Source of the DNA: Zychaea mexicana
Lineage: Eukaryota > Mucoromycota > Mucoromycetes > Mucorales > Lichtheimiaceae
Assembly (NCBI RefSeq): GCF_025766255.1
Contig: NW_026516664.1
Span: 62,001-126,000, forward strand
Length of the DNA: 64,000 bases
Reading direction: 5' to 3'
A program made the position numbers and the translations under genes. Shown in pieces: positions 1-10,989 of the stretch (positions are counted from its first letter, which is position 1; every line of letters begins with the position of its first letter). The notes under the pieces were generated by a model. It worked only from the letters and a program-made list of their open reading frames with translations, was not told the DNA's origin and did no database searches.

Positions 1-1803
1 GTGAGTGGAGGGGGAATGCTCACTTACACTGGGGATGACATAGACACTATTGGTTACTGCTTACCTTATTTCTGGTAACACGGAAGGGATGGAGGCTAGC
101 AACACCAATTCAAAGTGATGACATGCTGCAAATGGAAGCAAACAATAAATAAATATGGGTACTGTAAACTTTACGTTAGTTCACCTTCCTTCTTTGGATT
201 TTAATATGTACTTAGCCGTACGTACTTCGCCACTCAAATACGTAAATCGGTTCTGACGCTGTGTATCTGTACTACATGATTTTGCGTACTTCCTATCTAC
301 GGCTTTACGTAACTTCATATCTTTTCTGTGCCTCGTTTGAGTACTTAGATCATACAAAAAGTAAATGGCATAGATATTGGGAGTACGTGTTTGCTTGTAT
401 CTGGTATGTGATGAACATTGTGCTTTTCGGGGAACACCTCCATTAATGATACATAAGACAACACATCGCCAGCGCAAGCGATATTATCGCTATGTCAGGC
501 GCGCGCACTTGAAAATGGCTGCAGGGAGCCGCGACGAACGGCCAACGGTCGTCGTAACGGCTAATCTGAAATGCCAAGATTACCTGCTTTTGGTCCCATC
601 CCGCACCTGATGTGCATCATCTATAGGCTTTATTAGTAAAGTTAGACGTAGATGCTATGACACGAGTACTGTTGTGCTACTGTACCATGAATAGTACATA
701 TCAAGGTACTATCTTTACTTAATCAAAGCATGCTACTGTGATGATGACCGATAAGAGAGTACTATGACAAGCCAAGTTCACGCTAGTTGCAATCTAAGGA
801 TGATTTACTAGCTCCCAAGTCGATACTTTCATTGCGAGCACTTAGGTAATACATGGCTTATGAAGCGACATCCACATTGCTCAAATACTCTAAAACAACT
901 CCAACAGTTTAGATCATTCTTTTGCTGTAGGAAAAAAGACGCAAGACTAGGACGGCTCAAGGACTCCGCCGCTCAACCAAGAGGTATATTAAATGTTCAT
1001 ATCTTACTACTCCTTACACTGTCTATATACCATACCAGCAAGAAACGATTTTTAGATGGTCGTATCTGGAACTTAGAGCAATACCATAACATTGAATTAC
1101 AAGGTCAGCCAGTTGCAAGTATTAAATGACTACGATTCGAACCTCATGGGCCGTTCGCAATGAAGTGTAGCACGCTTAATCTTATATGTATCTCTTACAG
1201 GCTGTTGACAGGGAACGAAACGCTGCTCTCATAAATTCGAAATATTTGATTTATTACATATGTTGTCACTTACGGCTGTCCTCTGCACCGTCCTCTAGGA
1301 CTCCAAAGGCCTGCTGACATTGAGTAGCAAAGAAATTAATTAATGGATCGCTTAGAGAACGCTCAACAACTAGCTGGTGACTGGTGATGAGCAATAAGGT
1401 ATCGATGAAGGTAGGATGGCTATAAAGCCATCGATAGCCGAAATGTCACGGAGTATTGACGCTCCTACACCGCTTCCCGTAAGGATGCAGCGTACGTAAG
1501 TAGATGGATAAAAGTACTATCACTTTTATCCCTTGAGAAAGAAAATTGCTGCAAACTGACCTATATACTTCTTTACTCTATATTGTAATTCTAGCGTGCT
1601 GTTTATCGTTACTAATGCATCTATTTCTCTTATATGTATGACATAACCAAACATGCTAATAAAGCCCAAATGCCCAAATAACCCGAGGGCGGCGTTTAAA
1701 AACCTGATTTTCCTAACTTGCTACTGTTTTGTCCCACCACCAACCACCCTTCCACCCTTTCCTGCGCTGGTGCGCGCACACAGATACAACAGCAGCCGAA
1801 AGA
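1..1803. other. Gene-free left edge
   Basis: I see no coding exon with protein-like content, no RNA gene and no clear repeat here. The open frames are short and overlap on both strands, as expected by chance. The last few hundred bases before 1804 are presumably the promoter and 5' leader of the copper-fist gene, but I cannot point to a definite TATA box. Confidence 0.5.
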
Positions 1804-3237
1804 ATGATTATTGACGGCAAAAAGCTTGCATGTGGTAATTTAGAGAACGGCATTGACTTTTTAATTTGAGAGAATTACAAAGATATAGTTTTACTGATAA
1901 ACAGTACCCAAATTTTACATACATTTTCCCATTAGCAACATGTATCAAAGTAAAGTGGTCAACATTAGAAACGCTGAACAAATAAACAAAAAAGCATAAT
2001 TTTGGAAAATTTAATGAATTAAACAATAACAATTTTTCTTTTTTTTTTCCTAGGGCCACCGTGCATCGCATTGCAAACACAAAGACCGTCCATTGGTAGA
2101 AATTAAGAAAAAGGGTCGCCCAGCTACACAGTGTGAGCGTTGCCGAGAGCTGCGCACAGTGAGGCAATTACATGTAAAGTGCGACTGCGACGACAATTTA
2201 GGTAAGCGTGATTTTGTTAAGGGAAGAAAAATCGCCCACGTTTTTTCTAAAATGGTGATCTCTTGAATATTACAGAAACAGCGCGAAAAAGAAAACGAAC
2301 AGTGCCTTCAGGTGAGTATTAAGTTAGGATATTGCAAAAGCGTGCATGTATCTATGCATTTTGACAATTCACACGTTCCATCCAACTAGATAAAATGATG
2401 AAAGAGGCTGCAAAGTCAAACTTGCGCTTGATTGCACCGAAACTTGAACAATCGTTACCACAGGAAGAACAACAGCAGCAGCAGCAGCAGCAGCAACCGC
2501 AATCTCCACAGCAACCACCACGGCTATCACCATCGCCACCGCCACAACTTTTGGAGCAGCAGCAAAAGATAGTATTTACAAGTGATAGTCCCCCAGCAAT
2601 GTCCTGTGGATCTTCCAATACCAGCAGTTGTTGTTCTACAAAGTCGAACAATCCAGCTACTACCAGCAGCAATTGTTGTTCGACTAAAACGGTTAACACC
2701 AACACAACTTCGACTACAACTAGTACTACTGCTAGCCAGCATAAAGACGGCAACGATAACACTACCACTAGCAGCAACATATGTCCTCCTTCAGGGTGTG
2801 GATGTGGTATAAAAGAAATATTACCAAGCGAAATGAGCAGTCATCTTGAATCGTCTTCCCCGTCATCCTCCTCCTGCGGAACAAAAGCATCGTCGTCGTC
2901 ATCATCATCATCATCGCCACCAACAGAAGCCAGCAGCGGCAGAGTGCGGATAGTCACATGTCGATGCGGTGATTCATGCGCTTGTCCTGGCTGTGATGCA
3001 CACCCTTCACGCGTCATGAAGGGACAAAATGATCCTTACACTGGGTTCGCGACAGACGACGTCCGACGACGCTTATCCATTGCCGCCATATGTCTCCCTT
3101 CGGATGCGCCGCCATCAAAACGTTCTTCTGAACAACCAACTTCGATCTTGAGAGAAGACGGCATTGAATTATGCGGATGTGGATGTTCTCAGACATTTGA
3201 CGCTTGCTCAGACTGTTTTCGAGAACTGTGTCATTGA
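1804..3237 (+). CDS. Copper-fist transcription factor
   Basis: Five exons close in phase: 1804..1834, 1936..1949, 2054..2201, 2276..2311, 2390..3237 (358 aa). Residues 1-64 form a copper-fist DNA-binding domain. It starts MIIDGKKLACATCIKGHR, continues with the ASHCKHKDRP segment and the KKGRP minor-groove motif, and ends with the C-x2-C and C-x-C zinc ligands. Exon 2 is only 14 nt and encodes the second half of the first Cys pair. A basic stretch (RKRKR) follows, then Gln, Ser and Thr-rich linkers. Near the C-terminus is CRCGDSCACPGCDAHP, the Cys cluster typical of the Cu(I)-sensing part of Ace1/Mac1/Cuf1 regulators, and a second Cys group (CGCGCSQTFDACSDC). The family controls copper uptake or detoxification genes in the nucleus. 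Which of the two roles applies cannot be read from sequence. The family call is firm. Confidence 0.93.
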
Positions 3238-3796
3238 AGAATCCTCCTCTCCCACCAATCCATATTGACTTTTGCGAACTAGCTATTATACAGGCTCCCA
3301 CAATAACTACTACTGATTATTACTACTACGATTACTACTACTACTGCCGCTGCTGCTATTACTACTTCATCGTCATCATTGTCATATATATGTACATATA
3401 TCATCTTAAATATCATTCACTCATCTCTCTTACTTGTAACATTTCCTTTTTGTTTATATATCATCCTAATTTATTATAAAGTGTACACAACAAAGTTTTC
3501 ACGGACTAAATAGATATGTACTAAGGCGTGGGGGTGCAGTTTGAAAAAAGAAGGTGTCAATGTAGAAAGAGAGGGACAGAGAGAGAGAGAGAGAGGGGTA
3601 GGAACGCAATTTGTCTCCCTTTGATGATGTTGGAAGAGTGGGGTTTTTTACCCCTGGAAAGATAGGCTTTTTTTGTAGGGCAGCTTTTTAGTCCTTGTTG
3701 TTTCATGCAAAAAGAAGAAGAGATTGATAGGCTAGTATTATGAGTATATGTTATATAAGGTCGTGGTAAGATGGCGAATAAAGGGTTACGGGTAAA
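3238..3796. other. Convergent 3' intergenic region
   Basis: This is the space between two converging genes. It holds a TAC/TGC-like imperfect triplet stretch (about 3310-3365), a GA dinucleotide run (about 3579-3595) and AATAAA at 3777-3782. No gene is visible. Confidence 0.5.
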
Positions 3797-5107
3797 TCAG
3801 TCCTGGGAACGTCGGCGGGATGAGTTGCTAAGGGCGCTCCCTGGCCTCGAGGGTGGGTGGTGATGGTGGTGGTGGTTCTCCAACATGATTAAAGACGGCG
3901 ATGATGCATTAAATGACTGTGAAGCCATCAGATTGCTAGTGCTACCACCGCTACCAGTATTGGCGGTGTTCAAATAGGGGTATACAGGTTGCTGCTGTTG
4001 TGGGTACATGTAGCCTACGGGTGCTGCTGCTGCTGCTGCTGCTGGTACTGCATGAGCGGGGTAATATCCATACTGTTGTTGTTGTTGACGATGCTGTTGT
4101 TTATTGATATTTTCCAAGGATGAAGCGGAACGTTGATGACGAGGTCGTTGTTGATGGGCAGCATGGTGATGATGGTTATGATGATGATGATTATGGTGAG
4201 GATGATGCTGCTGCTGCTGCTGTTGCATGGCCATTTGTTGGAAACTAATATTATGCGATCCCGGTTCTGGCAAGTTGGCCAACAGTCCCTTTTCAATTTT
4301 AACTTTGGAGGGATTCAACTTTGGCTTTTGGCGTTTAGCTTCGGCTTTTTCCTGCTCGAGTTGCTTTAGGAGATCCATGCCAGACATGCTGACCCGTTGT
4401 TGTTGCTGTTGAGCTTGTTGTGGGGTTCGTAAGAAGGACGGGTGCTGATGTTGAAACTGAGCTAGCTGAGTGTGGTGATGGTGTTGCATTTGCTGCAGAT
4501 GGTGGAGGTGCGATCCCTCTGCAAAGTGCTGTTGCTGTTGATCTTCTGAGCTGTGACGATGATACTCAGAGTCGCTGTTATAGTAGTGGCTGTTGCTGTT
4601 GTTGCTGCTGCTGTTGCCGCCATCGGAATGGCGTTTTGTCATCTCAGCGTGGGGACGTTGTTGTTGAGGGGTAGGTGATCGTCCGTGGAGATTGCTCGTG
4701 GAGCCAATGCCGCTCAATCGTCGGTATATCGGGCTGGGTCGCGACTCGGCGTCACTGTCACCATCATCATCTTAATTGATAGATGAAATAGACATGGCGT
4801 TAATGATATGAAGGATATGACGGAATCAATTTGGGAAGCTGAGTTGCTTAGTTACCTTCGTCTTCGTCATCCTCATCATCGCTAGGCAAAGGCTGTCTGA
4901 TCTTGCGCTGAACTGTTGTAGAGGTAGCGCTAGTTTTGTTCTTTCCAAGAGGACGATCTTCATCATCCGAGCTATCCTGATCTTCGCCATCCTCATCCTC
5001 GTCATCCTCCTCGTCGTCACTAGGGACGCATTGGCGATTACGGTCCCTGCTGCGCGGCGTTTTCTTTTCTGCACGATTGACTTAGTATGCATATGCAACA
5101 AGGAAAG

Positions 5108-5145
<38 letters not shown>

Positions 5146-5310
5146 TTTCTTCTTACCTTGTGTAATGGTAATGGAGGGAGTGGAGCTGTTTTTCGTGGTG
5201 CGAGGCTTTGGACGAGTTGTCAGCAAGGGGGTATTCTTACCAGCCAATAAGTCTGGCGTGGTGTCAAATGAAAGACGACTTAGATCAAGGGCGATATTGT
5301 CGACGGACAT
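3797..5310 (-). CDS. Gln/His-rich protein of unknown function
   Basis: Three exons on the minus strand join in phase: 5157..5310, 4856..5068, 3797..4770 (446 aa). The N-terminus (MSVDNIALDLSRLSFDTTP) is followed by a Pro/Thr-rich segment. Residues about 70-130 are very acidic (Asp/Glu/Ser runs). The only conserved-looking block is a charged helix containing MDLLKQLEQEKAEAKRQK, followed by KIEKGLLANLPEPGSHNIS. The rest is low complexity: repeated Gln tracts, several His runs, and an Ala run near the C-terminus. Intron 1 contains a CA dinucleotide microsatellite (5111-5139). I do not recognise the family. The acidic and Gln-rich composition would suit a nuclear or RNA-granule protein, but that is inference. 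Confidence 0.8.
5111..5139. repeat. (CA)n microsatellite inside an intron
   Basis: About fourteen CA units lie in intron 1 of the Gln/His-rich gene, directly beside its donor site (minus-strand GT at 5155-5156). As read from the transcript it is a GT repeat. Confidence 0.9.
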
Positions 5311-8300
5311 TGTTACAGAAGGGGTTTTTTTTTTCAAGAAACAGCAAGCGTGTTGCAAGATAAAGAGAAAAAGGGAAAAGAGAGGAAAACAAAACGGTAA
5401 TCAGAATTTTTATAAAAAGAACATTTTTTTTATTTTGACGTGGCGAAGGAGTACTCCAAAAATCCCTTTCTCCCCTGACCAGTATCTCTACAACTTGCGC
5501 GTGCGGTGCTTAAGTATATTACAAAAATAGGTATTCTTTCTCTCTCCCGGTCTCTCGAGACGCTCAATCAAATCCAGAAAGAAAAAAGAAAACAAGAGCT
5601 ACAATACTTTATCACAATTGATTGGTGACGGCCCACCTCTAATTAAAGAAGAATGAAAGCAGGGTGCGTGGTTGGGGTCTGGGCCTATCATAGCTTGCTT
5701 TCTTTCTTCTGCGGGCTTTTCTTTTTAGGTTGACGTATCGAAAAATTTGTTGTTGCTGAAAAAATGCATGTGCTGATTTTCCCCAAACAAACAATTTAAT
5801 GTGCTATTTATGGGTGCTTCGCTGGTAGAGCGGGAAGACACGGATGCATCAGCATCAGCAGCATCGCCATCAACAATAATTAATCAACAATAACAATAAC
5901 AACGACCTATTCTCGGTAACTATCTATTAAGCCGCAAACCCAAAAAGAAAGTTTAGGTCGAGGCTCGTTTGTTTTTATGTGGCGCCCTGTGCGATGCTAA
6001 CAGACATGATGGTGGTGACACCGCTAATTGGCTACATAGATCGACGAACGTGTGCGCTGTAGATTTAGTATAAGCCGCACGCTGTGTGTGCGTGCGGAGA
6101 GAAACAAGTGCTGCCACTGTTGGTACTGGCCGTCCCGTTACACAGATCATTGGTAATTTCGCCCTTTCCCTTTTTCTTTTTTCACTGGTTGACCAGGCCA
6201 ACCGACTACCTGTGGCTACCCTTTTGGAGGCAAACAATCATGTAAAGTGTATCATTGTAGTGAAACCCATTCGTTTTGCAGAATCGAGTGAGCGCACACC
6301 CTGCACCTGCCTGCATAAACAGTTATGTCTGTTGGCTGAAACCGACTGCTGTTTGCAAACCAGCAAGTAGTTAAGAATAGCCTTCATTGTCAAATTCACC
6401 GCTATAAGTTCCGCGCAATATAATCTCTAACAATGAGACCCTTATTGGTCCCCATGGTGCTTAACTTATTTAGGAAGGTTTCTTTTTCTTATGAGAATTG
6501 CACAGCACGGCCGTTTTATCGCTCAACAGTAGTCATTGCTTTAAATGTAGGACGAATGCAAGAAAGCAATCCGTCCTCTTTTGTTGCGATTCATATATAT
6601 TACATATATCAAACTAGCAGTGGCATTGATATGTGCAGACTTTGAAAAAAAAAATTGATTCGGAACACGAATGCTACATATTGCTATCTATCGTAATTAC
6701 TTGACAACAGAGTCAGTGTAGCAATTATGCGGCGTGCGCAGAAGATGGTCATGAACTCGCAGAATTGGCGACGCTTGCTTTTGCAACTGCTGATAAATGC
6801 CCCAATCTTGCTTATCACTCCTTGCCTTTTTTAAGGGTGGACTGATACACATATTATGCATAAATCAATGCTGCCACTAATGAAGTCTCCCCTCTCATCT
6901 CCTTTTCTCTCTATCATATCTTTCTTGCTTGAAGCTTTTGGAACAAAGATATATCAGTAAGGTCGCGTGATGCGGATGATTGGATGACACTTGATTAGGT
7001 GAGTTAAAAAGAATATAAAGAATCCCAAGTGCTGGGTTCTTAATAATCAGGCCTGAATTACGCGTTTCATATGTATTACGCGCAGCAGTGTCAATCAGAT
7101 AACCCGATTGGTACTATGAGTTTCCTCATTATTGCTATCATTATCATCATCGATCGTCATCATGTGTACCTTTTGTTTCTTCTCAATCCTCAAAAGAAAA
7201 GAAAACTAATTAATCGTCACTATAGTGATTTCTGTGTTCTGATTTATAGCACAATGAATGAGCAGATTGTATGTACTGTGTACTGCTCAGTATGTATGCA
7301 TGTATGCTAATGTACGTTCCTTCATGCAAACGCCCGAGAAAACGAATAGAGAGGAATGTGGTGACACATGGTTACAAGACAAGCTAATCCTATTAGCGGG
7401 GGAACAGAGAGCACCCTTCTCGCTTTTTGCTGCTGGAGTAACGATACTACTACACATTAATACATAGCTAGAGCATGCTCAGGCGTGATATCGAAGGAAT
7501 TGTTTTTAAACACTAAAAATAGACATATGAGTAGCAAACTTTGATGAGAACTCAACAATTTGGCAAGAGCACATTATATCATGATTAAATACATACATAC
7601 TTTGTCGTTCGTGCTGTTTTTTTTTAATGGTAAAATACTTTCATCGAACGGTGATAGATCGCGCATATACGGTGCTGCTTATAAAAGCCCATATAGCTCT
7701 AAAGCTGAGCTACTGCGCTGCAACGCCAATTATCTGATGTAGCTTAATGAATATACTCTTAATTGGGCTAATTATTGGAAAAGCCATTAATGTCTATTGC
7801 ACTAGCATGAGATTTGCGTAAAAGAATTTAAAATGGATATACATGTAACTTATGACGATCGTGGAAATGGATTAGTCTGCATTGAGTAATATATGAACAT
7901 TGGGCGTTTAATATTTGCATCTAGGAAAAGGGAGCTACTTCTTACCCATTGCATACATGCATGCAAGCGTAGTATTAGGAAAGATACATATATGAATATG
8001 CCCTGCTGATGGCGCCCATATCATATACAGCTGATGAGCTGATATCATCTTCAGACAACCTGTTGTGAAACATAATTTCTGTGCGCCAATGTATGTTTGG
8101 CAGCACCTTGACCTTGTAGGTGAAGTAAATGGGACCTCTTTGCAGTAAAAGAGCCATGCAATGAAAAAATCTTTCTGTAAAAATCATTTAAGTTAGCCCA
8201 GTATCGTCTCAGTAAGAATAATATATCGCGGTTCAGCTCCTGCATTTTTCCTTTTTCGAGGTGACAACAACACACGCTAACATCAGCAGAAAGCAAAAAA

Positions 8301-9966
8301 TAAGATGATCTTCGCCTTCTTAGAAATCATAAAGAGGGATAAATGTTGGCAAACTGCTTTTTCCATTATTATCTATTGATTATGAAGGTTGTATCCTTTC
8401 CTCTTTTAAAACGTCATGATTGGTTTCATTGTAGTTGTAATTGCTATTCTTATTCCCGGTTAGCTTTAGAAAACAGATGAAGTGTAAGTTACTTTGTCGC
8501 CTTCTACTTAAATCGAAACCTTATGTACCTCCTCCCTTGGAACCTTAAAGTATACATACTACCCCTGAAATTATGTGGAGTATCGAGGAGAGCACTAGAA
8601 AATGATCAACGGTAATGCAATACCGGTTGTGTAACTTTAAACGGGTTTTTATACTGCACAACATCCTCATTCTTCTGACTTAACTCGGCTGCTAGACTAC
8701 GATTGACCGGTTGGTAAGCATAACAGGATACTACTATTTTCAGTACAGAGTTGGTATTGATGGATAGAGATTTTCAGGCGTGCATAGTATGAAATGCTAC
8801 TCTCTACTACTATGTCGGTTTTATGGATACTTACCGTATCATACTACACTCTAATTACGGGTAGCTATTTGACATATGCATCGCAACAATCATTCATCTT
8901 TCTGATAGCAAACCGATCCCGCTCCTGCGTATGTCGTCCACCCATCAATTAGCAAGATACCTTGTATAAAAGAAATCAATTAGCTTTTCCCTTACAATAT
9001 ATTACCTCAATCATATATTTAGAGCTTTACATACAGCAGTATTCATATTAGCAATAATAATCAAAGGAGATGGTCACGATAGTGACCGTGCTAAATTGCT
9101 GCAAAAAAAGGGAGTATACAATGTGGCCTTGCTTATATGTTAATTAAGCAGTCAATATGAGTCTATCAATGAACTAGATAGATCGCGTTATAATGAAACT
9201 ATCCAGAGCTACTGCTTGAGTGAAATTCTCAAGAATATAATATATTAAAGTATCGGATAACGGAGACGACGTTGTAAGTGCCTTATTATTGTAATTTACA
9301 TCTTATCTCACTCTTTTGCTTATCTTGTCATCATACGTTTGATATTGATGCCGATTACTTGTAACCAAATTGGAAAGATCGCATAAATTCAAGGAGTGAA
9401 AATTACACTAGCTAATGGGATTTTATATTGACGAAATCAGCAGAGGCAGTGGGCCGAGCCTTGTCAATTTACGGATTTCCAAACGTGAAATGTTGTTATT
9501 TAGTACATACTTCGATTAATCCGTCGACATATACTACTCTCTAATTCGTATACATATTCAAGAGTATACAATTACGCGTAGAACTGGTGTGCATTTTTTT
9601 AAATGATGTACTCTTTTCAAGCAAATTTCAGGTTTCATGGACATTTGCCCAGCAAACACTTATACTACATAAATATGTACGTCAAGAAGAAGTATGTTTC
9701 AAGCTGACAGCTGCATTCGGTACAAAATATAAAATATGAGAAACAAAGGAAATTTATGTAGAGGAAAAATAAGAAAAGGAAGAAATCGATGATGGTTTAA
9801 AATGTTAGAAAGAGAAATACAAAGAGAGAAACCTTTCTATGTAGCGCGCTGTGTATATGTAAAGTATTAAGTATGTACAGGCGCTCCTGTATAAGTGTTA
9901 AGGTCTTAAGCAAAGCATGTTAGAGTAAAAAACATTTAGTGTATTTTGTTTTACTGGGCCTATAGC
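5311..9966. other. Gene-poor stretch
   Basis: No convincing coding exon is visible on either strand. The sequence is AT-rich with frequent stops. The first few hundred bases must include the promoter of the minus-strand gene starting at 5310. Open frames at 6086-6370, 6433-6645 and 7975-8296 have no recognisable motif and no supporting splice structure. I see no tandem array or terminal repeat. Confidence 0.45.
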
Positions 9967-10261
9967 TTAACCTATTAAGTTTGCGTTAAGTCTGTGATCT
10001 GTTCCGCTGGGTCTTGTTCTGGCGACTTTTTTATCGCCAAGTAGCGCCACGCGTATTTTCGCAAATCTTTTGGCCTCTCCCATAGTTCTATGATCCTCTT
10101 GCACATAATGTCTAACACATGGCCATTCAACGGTCGTTGACCTTTTCATTAGTACAGTAGACCAATGGATATTTTGAACTATCATACCTCTATATATAGT
10201 GTCGCTATTATATTATTCATCGTCCCGATCACTGGTAGTTCTAACAGCCGCACCGTAGGTT

Positions 10262-10297
10262 GGATATCGTCGTAACGGTCCACGCCGTTACGATATC
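10262..10297. repeat. Inverted repeat with hairpin potential
   Basis: TCGTAACGG (10270-10278) and its exact reverse complement CCGTTACGA (10285-10293) flank a 6-nt loop. The outer bases GATATC and TATC extend the symmetry imperfectly. It lies about 750 bp upstream of the decayed retrotransposon. It could be a fragment of a DNA transposon end or an operator-like palindrome. I have no basis to choose. Confidence 0.5.
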
Positions 10298-10479
10298 TAT
10301 GCTCAGAACTATATAGATACTCACCAATATCCTACCTAGTATGTTGAATGTACGAAAGACTAAAGGTTATAAAGCTTTCTTCGCCTGGTTCCTTTCATCC
10401 AAGTAGCTTTTAGGTGGCTGATGTTGTATCAGCACCCGTGGCTAAATGCTCCCCGACCTTTGCAAATCGCGATCCTGAT

Positions 10480-10800
10480 AAATCGGTAAAGAGATTGTCA
10501 ATCGTCACGTTTATAAGCACGACATTTTTTATTCATATTTTTCGTGTCTAAGAAGTGGAAAAAATCTTAAGGATGAACATAAGAGAGTCATTCCAGAATG
10601 TATTGATAAAAATCCATCATCCGTTTTGGTACAGATGATGGACCGTTTGCGTCAAAATCGTATATCAGCAAAAACATATATATAGTCTCAAGATATTTTG
10701 TTGATAAAGATCATCATAATTTCCAGTATCAAGTTGTCTTCGATCCTTCGTCTTTTCAGACCTCTCTATAAAATGAACTCCCGATACCTATTACATAACT
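10480..10800 (+). mobile_element. Possible decayed transposase fragment
   Basis: One plus-strand frame around 10570-10660 reads like real protein: a run containing EHKRVIPECIDKNPSS followed by VLVQMMDRLRQN. This is the kind of helix-turn-helix text found at the N-terminus of Tc1/mariner-like (DDE_3) transposases. Stops interrupt it downstream, and I see no DDE catalytic region. The assignment rests on pattern recognition of about 40 residues and is weak. No terminal inverted repeats were identified. Confidence 0.3.
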
Positions 10801-10989
10801 GTAACACATTTTCATATTTCACCCAATTGTTGCAGGTGTGACTTCTACTCGGATTGAGATAAACTAGAACGCGACGACCGACAAAATTATTATAAAGCAT
10901 TGAGATAACAAGAGACAGTTATTGACATGTATGAGTTATAGGATAAGGTATGTTCCTTTATTCCATTAGTTGTAGATTGCTTTACTGTA

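Noticed and set aside
2352..2780. Minus-strand ORFs rich in Leu, Val and Cys
   Set aside because: Antisense shadow of the Gln/Thr/Ser repeats in the copper-fist gene.
9967..10185. Minus-strand ORF of 72 codons
   Set aside because: Parts read like protein, but no family is recognisable and it lies in decayed repeat DNA. Not enough to call.
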